This document shows, piece after piece, positions 1 through 8,900 of a DNA stretch of 64,000 nucleotides. A model generated the notes under the pieces. The model ran no database searches and was not told the origin of the DNA. It saw nothing but the letters and a program-made list of their open reading frames with translations. This stretch comes from Microterricola viridarii (GTDB lineage: Bacteria > Actinomycetota > Actinomycetes > Actinomycetales > Microbacteriaceae), in assembly GCF_900104895.1 (NCBI RefSeq), contig NZ_LT629742.1, forward strand, positions 868,001 through 932,000, in the 5' to 3' direction. The position numbers and the translations under genes are program-made. Position 1 is the stretch's first letter, and each line of letters starts with the position of its first letter.

Positions 1-2
1 GC

Positions 3-725
3 CTCGTTCTGATGGCCGACCACACCTACTGCTACACGCCGGCTGTGATGAAGATCCGCGAGCTGATCGAGGCGGGCGAGCTCGGCGACATCCTGTTCAT
101 CGACTCGGTGCGCATCAACCTGGGCCTGATCCAGCCGGACGTCGACGTGTTGTGGGATCTGGCCCCGCACGACCTGTCGATCATCGACTTCATCCTGCCG
201 GGCGGGCTCCGCCCGCTCAGCGTCTCGGCGCAGGGCGCCGACCCCTTGGGCGCCGGAAAGGCGTGCATCGGCTATCTCACCCTGCCGTTGGCGAACGGCG
301 CCGTCGCCCACGTGCACGTCAACTGGCTCAGCCCGACGAAGATCCGCACGATGATCATCGGCGGTTCCAAGAGGACCCTCGTCTGGGACGACCTGAACCC
401 GCAGCAGCGGGTCAGCGTGTACGACCGCGGCGTCGACCTGCAGACGCAGCGCGTCGGCGGGGTCGACCGCAGGGCGGCGATGGTCTCCTACCGTCTGGGC
501 GACACCTGGTCGCCCGCCCTCGTCGAGCGGGAACCGCTCGACGCAATGGCCGCGGAGTTCGCGGCGAGCATCCGCGAGGGGCGCGCCCCGCGCACTGATG
601 CGGGGTCAGGGCTGCGCGTGCTCGAGGTGCTGGAGGCCGCCAGCCGCAGCCTGGCGGAGGCGGCAGCGCCACCCCGGGGCCCCGAGGACCCCGCGGCGCG
701 GGCACTGGTCGGCGAGCTGGCATGA
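3..725 (+). CDS. Gfo/Idh/MocA oxidoreductase, WlbA/WbpB-like (5' end cut by window)
   Basis: About 240 C-terminal residues are visible and the frame is open to the window edge, so the NAD-binding Rossmann half lies outside. What remains is the substrate-binding half: an HTYCYTPAVMKI segment, WDLAPHDLSIIDF, and HVNWLSPTKIRTMIIGG, the signature of sugar-nucleotide dehydrogenases such as WlbA and WbpB, which oxidise C3 of UDP-GlcNAcA. The assignment to this subgroup is by recognised sequence pattern, not by alignment. It overlaps the following epimerase gene by four bases (ATGA) and begins a five-gene run of such overlaps, so it is almost certainly co-transcribed with two aminotransferases. Known WbpB enzymes regenerate NAD with 2-oxoglutarate, which matters for the LhgO gene at 4620. 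Confidence 0.85.
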   Translation, partial: LVLMADHTYCYTPAVMKIRELIEAGELGDILFIDSVRINLGLIQPDVDVLWDLAPHDLSIIDFILPGGLRPLSVSAQGADPLGAGKACIGYLTLPLANGAVAHVHVNWLSPTKIRTMIIGGSKRTLVWDDLNPQQRVSVYDRGVDLQTQRVGGVDRRAAMVSYRLGDTWSPALVEREPLDAMAAEFAASIREGRAPRTDAGSGLRVLEVLEAASRSLAEAAAPPRGPEDPAARALVGELA

Positions 726-1714
726 CCAGGCTCGAGGGCGCCCGTGTCTTGGTCACGGGCGGGGCCGGCACCATCGGCTCGACGATCGTCGACCAGCTGA
801 TCGAGGCAGGCGCCGCCCATGTCGACGTGCTCGACAATTTTGTGCGCGGGCGTCTGGCGAACCTGGAGCCCGCGCTGCAGAGCGGCCGCGTCTCGGTGAT
901 CGACGGCGACATCCGCGACGCCGAGCTGCTGCACAAGGCGACCGCCGGCAAGCAGCTGGTGTTCCACCAGGCAGCGATCCGCATCACGCAGTGTGCGGAG
1001 GAGCCCCGCCTCGCCCATGATGTGCTCTCGACCGGCACCTTCAACGTGCTCGAGGCCGCCGTGGCAGCCGGGGTCGAGAAGGTGGTGTCGGCGTCGAGCG
1101 CCTCGGTGTACGGCCTGGCCGAGGAGTTCCCCACCACAGAGCGCCACCACCACCACAACAACGACACCATCTACGGCGCGGCCAAGTCCTACGGCGAGGG
1201 GCTGCTGCGCAGCTTCCGGGCGATGTCCGGGCTGAACTACGTTGCCCTGCGCTACTTCAACGTGTACGGGCCGCGGATGGATGTGCACGGCCTGTACACC
1301 GAGGTGCTGGTGCGGTGGATGGAGCGCATCGCCGACGGCAAACCGCCGCTGATCTTCGGCGACGGCCTGCAAACGATGGACTTCGTCTTCACCACGGACA
1401 TCGCCAGGGCGAACCTCGCCGCTGCCGCGAGCCCCAGCGTGGAGGGTGTGTTCAACGTGGCGAGCGGGACCGAGACCACCCTGCTCGGCCTGGCCGAGGC
1501 GCTGCTGGACGTCATGGGGTCGGAGCTGTCGGTTGAGCACGGGCCGGAGCGGGCCGTCAACGGCGTCTCGCGCCGCCTCGCCGACACCAGCTCCGCGCGC
1601 GATCAGCTCGGCTTCGAGGCGCGCGTCGACCTGCACGATGGGCTGCGGCAACTGGTGGAGTGGTGGGAGCCGCAGCGCGAGGAGATCGCCGCGGGGCGGG
1701 TAGGTGCACCATGA
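722..1714 (+). CDS. NAD-dependent epimerase/dehydratase (extended SDR)
   Basis: A 330-residue extended short-chain dehydrogenase/reductase for nucleotide sugars. Near the N-terminus it has VTGGAGTIGSTIVDQL, a Gly-rich NAD loop, and the catalytic Tyr-Lys pair is in YGAAKSYGE at about residue 160, followed by RYFNVYGPRM, typical of UDP-sugar 4-epimerases and 4,6-dehydratases. A His-rich insertion (RHHHHNN) precedes the catalytic Tyr. Length is normal. The start ATG overlaps the preceding stop, and the stop overlaps the next start, so translation is probably coupled. Whether it epimerises or dehydrates cannot be decided from sequence alone; beside an aminotransferase and a PglD-like acyltransferase, supplying a 4-keto or epimerised amino-sugar precursor is most likely. 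Confidence 0.88.
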   Translation: MTRLEGARVLVTGGAGTIGSTIVDQLIEAGAAHVDVLDNFVRGRLANLEPALQSGRVSVIDGDIRDAELLHKATAGKQLVFHQAAIRITQCAEEPRLAHDVLSTGTFNVLEAAVAAGVEKVVSASSASVYGLAEEFPTTERHHHHNNDTIYGAAKSYGEGLLRSFRAMSGLNYVALRYFNVYGPRMDVHGLYTEVLVRWMERIADGKPPLIFGDGLQTMDFVFTTDIARANLAAAASPSVEGVFNVASGTETTLLGLAEALLDVMGSELSVEHGPERAVNGVSRRLADTSSARDQLGFEARVDLHDGLRQLVEWWEPQREEIAAGRVGAP

Positions 1715-2859
1715 GCCGCATCAACGTGATGAAGCCGTGGATGGGCAGCGAGGAGGTGCTCGCGCTCGCCGAGGTCATCGCATCGGGCTGGGTCGCCCAG
1801 GGTCCCCGGGTGGCCGAGTTCGAGGCGCAGTTCGCCGAGGCCATGGATGCCGCGCATGCCGTCGCGACCTCGAACTGCACCACGGCGCTCCACCTGGCAC
1901 TGCTCGTTGCCGGCGTCGGGCAGGGCGACGAGGTGGTCGTGCCCTCCTTCTCCTTCATCGCCACGGCAAACGCCCCCAGCTATGTGGGCGCCCGGCCGGT
2001 CTTCATCGATGTCGACCCGCTCACGGGCTGTGTCACCGCGGAGGGCGTCGCGGCCGCGATCACCCCGCGCACCCGCGCGGTCATCGTTGTCGACCAGGGC
2101 GGCGTTCCGGTGGACATCGACCCGATTCGCGCGCTGTGCGACCCGCTCGGCATCGTCGTGATCGAGGATGCCGCCTGCGGGGCCGGCTCGAATTACAAGG
2201 GGCGTCCCGTCGGAGCGGGCGCCGTGCTCACGACATGGTCGTTCCACCCCCGCAAGCTGCTGACGACCGGCGAGGGCGGCATGCTCACGACCTCGAACCC
2301 GGAGTGGGCCGCGCGGGCCAGGCGGCTGCGCGAGCACGCGATGAGCGTCTCGGCCGCCGACCGGCAGGCCAGCCTGCTGGCGCCGGCGGAGGAGTACGTC
2401 GAGATCGGCTTCAACTATCGGATGACGGACCTCCAGGCCGCCGTCGGCATCGTCCAGCTGGGGCGGCTGCCCGAGATCGTGCGGCGGCGGAGGGAACTCG
2501 CGCGCGCCTACACGGAGGCGCTGGCCGACATCGACGGGCTCCGCCCCGTCGCCGACCCCGAGTGGGGAACATCGAACTTCCAGTCCTATTGGGTCGAGGT
2601 CGAGGAGGGCTTCCCGCTCGGCCGCGAGGAGCTGCTCGAGGCGCTGGCCTCTGCCGGGATATCGGCCAGGCGCGGCATCATGGCCGCACACCGCCAGCCC
2701 GCATACCAGGGGGTCGAGGTGGGCGCGGAATCGCTGCGGGTGACCGAACGCCTGACCGACAACACGCTCATCCTGCCGCTCTTCCACCAGCTCGAAGACG
2801 AGGAGCAGAGCCGGGTGCTCGCGGTGCTGAGCGATTCCGCGCGCGGGGAGTTCTCGTGA
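1711..2859 (+). CDS. DegT/DnrJ/EryC1/StrS family PLP aminotransferase (first)
   Basis: A 382-residue sugar-nucleotide aminotransferase. The PLP-binding Lys lies in SFHPRKLLTTGEGGM and the cofactor phosphate region in SNCTTALHLALL; VIEDAACG carries the Asp that contacts the pyridine nitrogen. The ATG at 1711 is chosen over an in-frame upstream TTG because the protein aligns with the family from MSRINVMKPW and the ATG overlaps the previous stop (ATGA). It is followed with a GTGA overlap by a PglD/NeuD-type acyltransferase, the classic pairing for making an N-acylated amino sugar (PglE-PglD or perosamine-type enzymes). The exact sugar is not deducible. Confidence 0.92.
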   Translation: MSRINVMKPWMGSEEVLALAEVIASGWVAQGPRVAEFEAQFAEAMDAAHAVATSNCTTALHLALLVAGVGQGDEVVVPSFSFIATANAPSYVGARPVFIDVDPLTGCVTAEGVAAAITPRTRAVIVVDQGGVPVDIDPIRALCDPLGIVVIEDAACGAGSNYKGRPVGAGAVLTTWSFHPRKLLTTGEGGMLTTSNPEWAARARRLREHAMSVSAADRQASLLAPAEEYVEIGFNYRMTDLQAAVGIVQLGRLPEIVRRRRELARAYTEALADIDGLRPVADPEWGTSNFQSYWVEVEEGFPLGREELLEALASAGISARRGIMAAHRQPAYQGVEVGAESLRVTERLTDNTLILPLFHQLEDEEQSRVLAVLSDSARGEFS

Positions 2860-3494
2860 TCGACCTCGTGTTGTTGGCGGCGAGCGGCCTCGCCAGGGAG
2901 CTCGCGGCGGCCGATCTGGGCGAGGCGCGCATCATCGGCGTGCTCGACGACGACGCCGACCTGCACGGAACAGAATGCGCCGGCCTGCCCATCCTCGGGG
3001 GCCTCGACCGCGCCCAGGAGCTGGACGCGCAGTTCGTGCTGTGCATCGGCTCGGGTCGGGCCCGCCGGGAGGTGCTGTCCCGGCTCGGGCGGCTCGGCAT
3101 TGGCGAGGAGCGCTTCGCGCGCGCCGTTGACGGCTCCGTGCGTGTGCCGCCGAGCTGCCGGATCGGGGCAGGAAGCATCGTGCTCGCCGGCACCGTGCTC
3201 ACCACGGATGCCGCAGTGGGCAGCCACGTCGTGATCATGCCCAACGTCACCCTCACCCACGACACCATCGTGGAGGACTTCGCCACGCTCGCCGCCGGGG
3301 TGACACTCGGCGGCGCCGTGCGCGTGGGCGAGGCGGCCTACCTCGGCATGAACGCGTCGGTGCGGCAGGGCGTGAGCATCGGCCGCGACGCCGTCGTCGG
3401 GATGGGCGCCGCGGTGCTGCAGTCCGTTCCGGCCGGTCAGGTGTGGGCCGGTGTGCCCGCGCGGCCCATTGGACACAAGGGGGGAGAGTCATGA
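2856..3494 (+). CDS. NeuD/PglD family sugar acyltransferase
   Basis: A 212-residue protein starting at GTG 2856, inside the stop codon of the aminotransferase. The N-terminal part (DLVLLAASGLARELAAA, then IIGVLDDD) is the PglD-type Rossmann-like nucleotide-sugar domain. The C-terminal half is a left-handed hexapeptide-repeat beta-helix with I-G-A-G-S, V-G-S-H-V and I-G-R-D-A-V-V-G-M-G-A-A-V steps, ending in VWAGVPARPIG. Relatives transfer acetyl groups from acetyl-CoA to a 4-amino sugar nucleotide (PglD) or to sialic acid (NeuD). Direct coupling to an aminotransferase favours N-acylation. Length is typical of the family. Confidence 0.9.
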   Translation: MIDLVLLAASGLARELAAADLGEARIIGVLDDDADLHGTECAGLPILGGLDRAQELDAQFVLCIGSGRARREVLSRLGRLGIGEERFARAVDGSVRVPPSCRIGAGSIVLAGTVLTTDAAVGSHVVIMPNVTLTHDTIVEDFATLAAGVTLGGAVRVGEAAYLGMNASVRQGVSIGRDAVVGMGAAVLQSVPAGQVWAGVPARPIGHKGGES

Positions 3495-4606
3495 ACGGTG
3501 AACTGACGAGGGTCCCGATGTTGGACCTGGCGTGGCAGAGCGCACAGATCGCGCAGGCCGTGCAGACCGGATTCGAGCGGGTGATCGCTGCATCCGCGTT
3601 CATCCAGGGCCCGGATGTCGCAGAGTTCGAGCGCGAGTTCGCCGAGTACTGCGGCACCGGGCACGTCATCGGCGTCGCCAACGGCACCGATGCCCTCGAA
3701 CTGGCACTGCGCGCGGCGGGAGTGGGAGGCGGCGACGAGGTGATCGTGCCAGCCAACAGCTTCGTCGCCACCGCGGAGGCCGTGCTGCGCGCCGGGGCGC
3801 GTCCCGTGTTCGCCGACTGCGACGACAACTACCTGCTCGACCCGGCCAGCGTGGCCGGGGCACTCAACCCGCGCACCCGTGCCATCGCCGCCGTGCACCT
3901 GTACGGCCAGGCCGCCCCCGTCGAGCAGCTGCGCGCCCTCGTCGGCGATGACGTTGTCCTCCTCGAAGACGCCGCGCAGGCGCAGGGCGCGACACGCCTG
4001 GGGCGTCGGGCCGGCGCGCTCGGCGACGTGGCCGGCACGAGTTTCTACCCAGGCAAGAACCTCGGCGCCTACGGCGACGCGGGGGCGGTCATGACGGCAT
4101 CCGACGAAGTGGCCGGCCGGGTGCGGGCCCTCGCCAACCACGGCGGGCTGCGCAAGTACGAGCACACCCTCCCCGGCACCAACTCGCGGCTCGACACCCT
4201 GCAGGCCGTCGTGCTCCGGGCCAAGCTCGCCCTCCTCGACGGCTGGAACGCCGACCGGCGCAGGCTGGCCGCGCGCTACGACGAGCTGCTCGCCGCGGCG
4301 GAGCGGGTGCGCACGCCCGGCACCGCGGAGGGCAATGTGCACGTGTTCCACCAGTACGTGGTGCGTGTGCCCGAGCGCGATCGCGTCGTGGCCGAGCTCA
4401 ACGCCCTCGGCATCGGCGTCGGGGTGCACTACCCCCTGCCCATCCACCAGCTGCCGGCATTCAGCGCCTTCGCCCCGCGCCCCGGAGCAGTTCCCTCCGC
4501 CGAGGCGGGCGCGCCTGAGCTCATGTCGCTTCCGATCTACCCCGGCCTCAGCGAGCAGCAACAGGACGCCGTCGTCGACGGCCTCCTGTCTGTGCTCCGG
4601 CACTAG
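3491..4606 (+). CDS. DegT/DnrJ/EryC1/StrS family PLP aminotransferase (second, WbpE/FdtB-like)
   Basis: A 371-residue PLP aminotransferase, clearly different from the one at 1711. It has the MLDL start, GPDVAEFEREFAEYCG, NGTDALELALRA, LLEDAAQAQGA and the PLP Lys in SFYPGKNLGAYGDAG, the pattern of WbpE, FdtB and related 3-aminotransferases. It ends with GVGVHYPLPIHQLPAF, a substrate-loop signature. ATG 3491 overlaps the previous stop by four bases. With the WlbA/WbpB-like dehydrogenase at the head of the operon and the WbpD-like acetyltransferase at 28597, it could aminate a 3-keto sugar nucleotide using glutamate, releasing 2-oxoglutarate. That assignment is inferred from context. Confidence 0.92.
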   Translation: MNGELTRVPMLDLAWQSAQIAQAVQTGFERVIAASAFIQGPDVAEFEREFAEYCGTGHVIGVANGTDALELALRAAGVGGGDEVIVPANSFVATAEAVLRAGARPVFADCDDNYLLDPASVAGALNPRTRAIAAVHLYGQAAPVEQLRALVGDDVVLLEDAAQAQGATRLGRRAGALGDVAGTSFYPGKNLGAYGDAGAVMTASDEVAGRVRALANHGGLRKYEHTLPGTNSRLDTLQAVVLRAKLALLDGWNADRRRLAARYDELLAAAERVRTPGTAEGNVHVFHQYVVRVPERDRVVAELNALGIGVGVHYPLPIHQLPAFSAFAPRPGAVPSAEAGAPELMSLPIYPGLSEQQQDAVVDGLLSVLRH

Positions 4607-4619
4607 CAAGGCGCGCACG

Positions 4620-5801
4620 ATGGCTGCGTCGGTCACAATCATCGGGGGCGGGATCGTCGGGCTTGCGCTCGCCGAGCGGATGTCGCGCACGATGGCGGTG
4701 ACGCTGCTGGAGAAGGAGCCCGAGTGGGCCGCCCACCAGACCGGCCACAACTCCGGGGTGATCCACGGCGGCCCCTACTATGCGCCGGGCAGTCTCAAAG
4801 CCCGGCTGTGCGTCGCGGGCAACCGCTCGATGGTGGCGTTCGCCGCCGAGAATGACATCGCCCACGCGGTCACAGGCAAGCTGATCGTGGCAACGGATGC
4901 CGCGGAGCTGCCTCGACTGCGGTCGCTCGCCGAACGAGCGCACGCCAACGGCGTGCCCGCACGCATGATCAGTGCCGCCGAGGCGCTCGAGCGCGAGCCG
5001 CACGTGAACGCCGTCGGCGCGCTGCACGTGCTGAGCACCGGGATCATCGACTATGCGGCCGTCAGTCGCGCCCTCGCCCGGCGGGCGGAGGCGGCGGGCG
5101 CCCAGTTGATCCGCTCGGCGCGGGCCGTGGCGATCCGCACCTCGGCGACGGGCGCCGTGGTGGAGCACAGCAAGGGCGAGGCGGTGTCGGAGCTACTGAT
5201 CAACTGCGCCGGCCTGCATGCCGACCGGGTGGCGCGCCTGGCCGGCATCAACCCGCCGGTGCGCATCGTGCCTTTCCGGGGCGAGTACTACGAGCTCGCC
5301 CCCGAGCGGCGATCCCTCGTCAACGGCCTCATCTACCCCGTGCCCGCCCCGGAGCTGCCGTTCCTCGGCGTGCACCTCACCCGCATGATCGACGGAACGG
5401 TGCACGCCGGGCCGAACGCGGTGCTGGCCCTCGCCCGCGAGGGCTACTCGTGGGCGCGCGTCAATCCGCGGGACGTCGTCGAGACTCTCGGGTATCCGGG
5501 CTTCCTGCGGATGGCTGGCCGCAACCTCGGCACCGGTGCGGGAGAGATCGCCCGCTCGCTGTCCGTGCGCCGCTTCGCCCGCAGCCTCGCCCGGCTGGTT
5601 CCCGAGATCGGTCCGTCCGACATCGTGCGGGCCGGCTCCGGCGTCCGCGCCCAGGCGGTGCGCCGCGACGGCTCCATGGTCGACGACTTCGTGCTGCACC
5701 GGGCCCCCCGGCAGTTGCACGTGCTCAACGCGCCGTCGCCGGCGGCGACGAGCGCCTTGGAGATCGCCCGGTTGATCATGGCAGAGGTGGTGCCCTCGTG
5801 A
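4620..5801 (+). CDS. lhgO: L-2-hydroxyglutarate oxidase family FAD-dependent oxidoreductase
   Basis: A 393-residue DAO-type flavoprotein: FAD-binding IIGGGIVGLALAERM at the N-terminus, then HNSGVIHGGPYYAPGSLKA and LINCAGLHADRVA, both characteristic of LhgO, which oxidises L-2-hydroxyglutarate to 2-oxoglutarate and passes electrons to the membrane quinone pool. The ATG at 4620 directly precedes the FAD motif; the longer frame upstream overlaps the aminotransferase and is not credible. Only 13 bp separate it from that gene, so it belongs to the amino-sugar operon. This placement is unexpected for a catabolic repair enzyme but sensible if the WbpB-like dehydrogenase makes 2-hydroxyglutarate. The other LhgO-like possibility is another 2-hydroxyacid as substrate. 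Confidence 0.88.
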   Translation: MAASVTIIGGGIVGLALAERMSRTMAVTLLEKEPEWAAHQTGHNSGVIHGGPYYAPGSLKARLCVAGNRSMVAFAAENDIAHAVTGKLIVATDAAELPRLRSLAERAHANGVPARMISAAEALEREPHVNAVGALHVLSTGIIDYAAVSRALARRAEAAGAQLIRSARAVAIRTSATGAVVEHSKGEAVSELLINCAGLHADRVARLAGINPPVRIVPFRGEYYELAPERRSLVNGLIYPVPAPELPFLGVHLTRMIDGTVHAGPNAVLALAREGYSWARVNPRDVVETLGYPGFLRMAGRNLGTGAGEIARSLSVRRFARSLARLVPEIGPSDIVRAGSGVRAQAVRRDGSMVDDFVLHRAPRQLHVLNAPSPAATSALEIARLIMAEVVPS

Positions 5802-5813
5802 CGGCGAGAGCCG

Positions 5814-5827
5814 CCCCCATTCGGGGG
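5814..5827. promoter_or_regulatory. CCCCC-ATTC-GGGGG palindrome (site D)
   Basis: A 5-bp inverted repeat around ATTC, 13 bp after the lhgO stop and about 145 bp before the start of the giant secreted DUF4082 protein. It resembles three other C4/G4 palindromes at 23423, 29544 and 31855 that also precede genes of the polysaccharide locus. It could be a DNA operator or a short RNA hairpin; there is no T-run, so a canonical terminator is unlikely. Confidence 0.45.
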
Positions 5828-5862
5828 AGTGCAGGCACTGTGCGACTATGGGACAGTTGCAT

Positions 5863-5881
5863 CTGTGAGAAAATCTCACAG
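5863..5881 (+). promoter_or_regulatory. Perfect 7-bp inverted repeat in leader (CTGTGAG-N5-CTCACAG)
   Basis: CTGTGAG and CTCACAG flank AAAAT about 90 bp upstream of the start of the DUF4082 giant protein. The spacing and symmetry suit a dimeric regulator binding site or a leader-RNA hairpin. No regulator gene is adjacent, so its partner is unknown. Confidence 0.45.
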
Positions 5882-5972
5882 TCTGCACGGCTTGAATTGC
5901 GAGCAGAACGCGCGTTGCGCCACATGACGCGCTGTGCCTTACGCCATGACCCGACATGAGCAGCAGGAACAG

Positions 5973-8900
5973 ATGACATCTTCAACGACCGTCAACAAGC
6001 GCTGGACCAGCCTCCGGCGGCGCGTCAATCTTGCCGCCGCGGTGATCGCCAGTGCGGCTCTCATCGTCACGGCGCTCAGCGCGGCGCCACCGCCGGCGAA
6101 CGCCGCAACCGGTTGCAGGGCCGCAGCCAACCCCGTCGCCTGCGAGAACGCGAAGACGGGGGCGGACCCGGCCGTCTGGAACATCGATGGGGCCGGCGAC
6201 CCGAGCATTCAGGGCTTCGGAACCGACATCTCGGTTCAGAATGGCGCCACGATCGGATTCAAGATCGACACGGACGCCGCGAGCTACTCGATCGACATCT
6301 ATCGCACCGGCTGGTACCAAGGGCTGGGCGCCCGCAAGGTGGCGTCCGTCACGCCGTCGGCGACTCTCCCGCAGACACAACCGCAGTGCATCTCGGAGCT
6401 GAGCACGGAGCTTTATGACTGCGGCAACTGGAGTCTCTCAGCGAGCTGGGCGGTGCCGGATGACGCCGTCTCCGGTGTGTACGTAGCGCTGCTGCACCGC
6501 AACGACACGGGCGGCGAAAGCCACATCATCTTCATCGTGCGCGACCAGGCGTCGACCTCCGACGTCGTCTTCCAGACGTCCGATCCCACCTGGCAGGCGT
6601 ACAACAGCTACGGCGGGTCCGACTTCTACCAAGGTGCAGCCAACGGGCGCGCGTACAAGGTCAGCTACAACCGACCCTTCGCAACGCGAGAGGGAACCAC
6701 CCAGCGAGACTTCTACTTCAGCAGCGAGTACGCCCAGGTGCGCTTCATGGAGCGCAACGGCTACAACGTCAGCTACCTGAGCGGGATAGACAGCGATCGC
6801 TTCGGTTCGCTGCTGCGCAACCACAAGGTCCTCCTCTCTGTCGGGCATGACGAATACTGGTCGGGCGCCCAACGGGCCAACCTCTTTGCGGCCAGAGACG
6901 CTGGCGTCAATATCCAGTTCCTCACGGGTAACACCGGCTACTGGCGCACCCGATACGAGCCGTCGCTCGCGAGCGGCACGTCGACGGCCTACCGCACGCT
7001 CGTCTCCTACAAGGAGACGTGGAACAACGCGAAGATCGACCCGTCCGCCGAATGGACGGGCACGTGGCGCGACCCTCGCTTCACGTCGCAACAGGCCGGG
7101 GGCGGGTTGCCGGAGAACGCATTGACCGGGACGCTCTACCAGGCCAATCACGACGATCTCCCGGTTACGGTGTCGGCTCAGGAGGGCAAGCTCAGACTGT
7201 GGCGCAACACCGCTCTCACCTCCCTGGCACCGGGAACGACGGCGGCGCTGGCGCCGCACACTGTCGGGTACGAATCGGACGAGGACGTCGACAACGGGTA
7301 CCGCCCGGCCGGGCTCGTCCGGCTCTCGACCACTCTCGGCCCCACCCCGGAGTACCTGCGCGACTACGGAAACACCGTGAGCCCTGGCATGACGACCCAC
7401 AACCTGACTCTCTACCGCGCTCCGAGCGGAGCGCTGGTCTTCTCGGCGGGAAGCGTCCAATGGGCGTGGGGCCTCGACCAGCAGCACGACGGCGATGGGG
7501 CGCCCGCAGATCCGCGGATGCAGCAGGCTCAACTGAACCTCCTCGCCGATATGGGCGCACTGCCGAGCACCCTGATGAGCGGCATGTCGAGCCCCCAGAA
7601 GAGCACGGACGCGACGCCGCCGGCCGTCAGCGTCACGTCGCCGGCAAATAACTCGACGATTGCCAACGGCACGCTGGTCACCGTGACCGGTACGGCAAGC
7701 GATGTGGGCGGCGTCGTGGCTGGGGTGGAATACTCCGTCGACGATGGAGCTTCCTGGCGGCTCGCGACCGGAACGACGGCCTGGTCCTTCGACTACATCC
7801 AGAGTGGCATCGCGGCCTCGAAGATCCTGGTGCGCGCCATCGACGACAGCGCAAACTATCCCGCGAATCCACAGGCCGTGCAGATCGTCGTCACCGGCGC
7901 CCACAGCGTGTTCGGCCAGCAGGTGCCGGCTGTCCAGGATGCCGGCGACACCTCCGCGGTCGAATTGGGCATGCGCTTCACCCCCGAGGTGAACGGCTTC
8001 GTCTCCGGCGTGAGATTCTTCAAGAGCCTGGGTAACATCGGCGCCCACACGGGGACCCTGTGGGACGCCGCGGGAACCCGGCTCGCGACCGTGGCATTCA
8101 GCGCCGAGACCGCGAGCGGCTGGCAGAGCGCGAGCTTCTCCTCCGCGGTGCCGGTGGTCGCGGGGCAGGGGTACCTCGTCTCGTACACCGCGCCCGCAGG
8201 CCACTACTCCGCGGCACCGTACTATTGGCCCTACTCGGCGAGAAAGAGCACGCCGATCGCCGTCCCCAGCGGGTTCGGCAACCCGGATCCCGGAGTCTAC
8301 GGGGAGCCGGGCACATTCCCGACAAGCACGTTCAACGGAACCAACTACTTCGTCGACGTCGTCTTCGACATCGTCGACACGACACCGCTCACGGCCGCCG
8401 AGCACTGGCCCTCGGTTGACGCGACCGACGTCCCGCGAAGCACCACCGTGAGTGCACGGCTGTCCTCACCGGTTGTGCCGGGCTCTGTCACACTGTCCGT
8501 TCGAACTGCCGGGGGGCAGGCCGTCGACGGGACGGTGAGCTACGACACGGAGAGCAGGGTCGCCCGCTTCACACCGGCCACGCTCCTGCCGCCCGAGACG
8601 TCCTTCATCGCCACGCTCGACGCGACCGCGATAGCGGGCGGCGTCGTGAGTGCGGGGCGGAGCTGGGCCTTCGGCACAGTCGCGGCGGCCCAAGAAGTCA
8701 CGTGCCCCTGCTCGATATTCGCCCCGACACTCACTCCGACCACGCTCGAGGCGATCGACAGCGGTCCGGTCACGCTGGGGGTGAAGTTCACCGCGCGAGC
8801 CACCGGCGCCATCGCGGGAATCAAGTTCTACAAAGGCGTGAACAACGTCGGAGCGCATGTCGGGACGTTGTGGAGTGCCTCGGGCGAATCCCTCGCCTCC

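Noticed and set aside
6438-8405. Open minus-strand frame of 655 codons opposite the DUF4082 giant protein
   Set aside because: Antisense to a well supported signal-peptide protein; Arg-rich with no domain or ribosome site.
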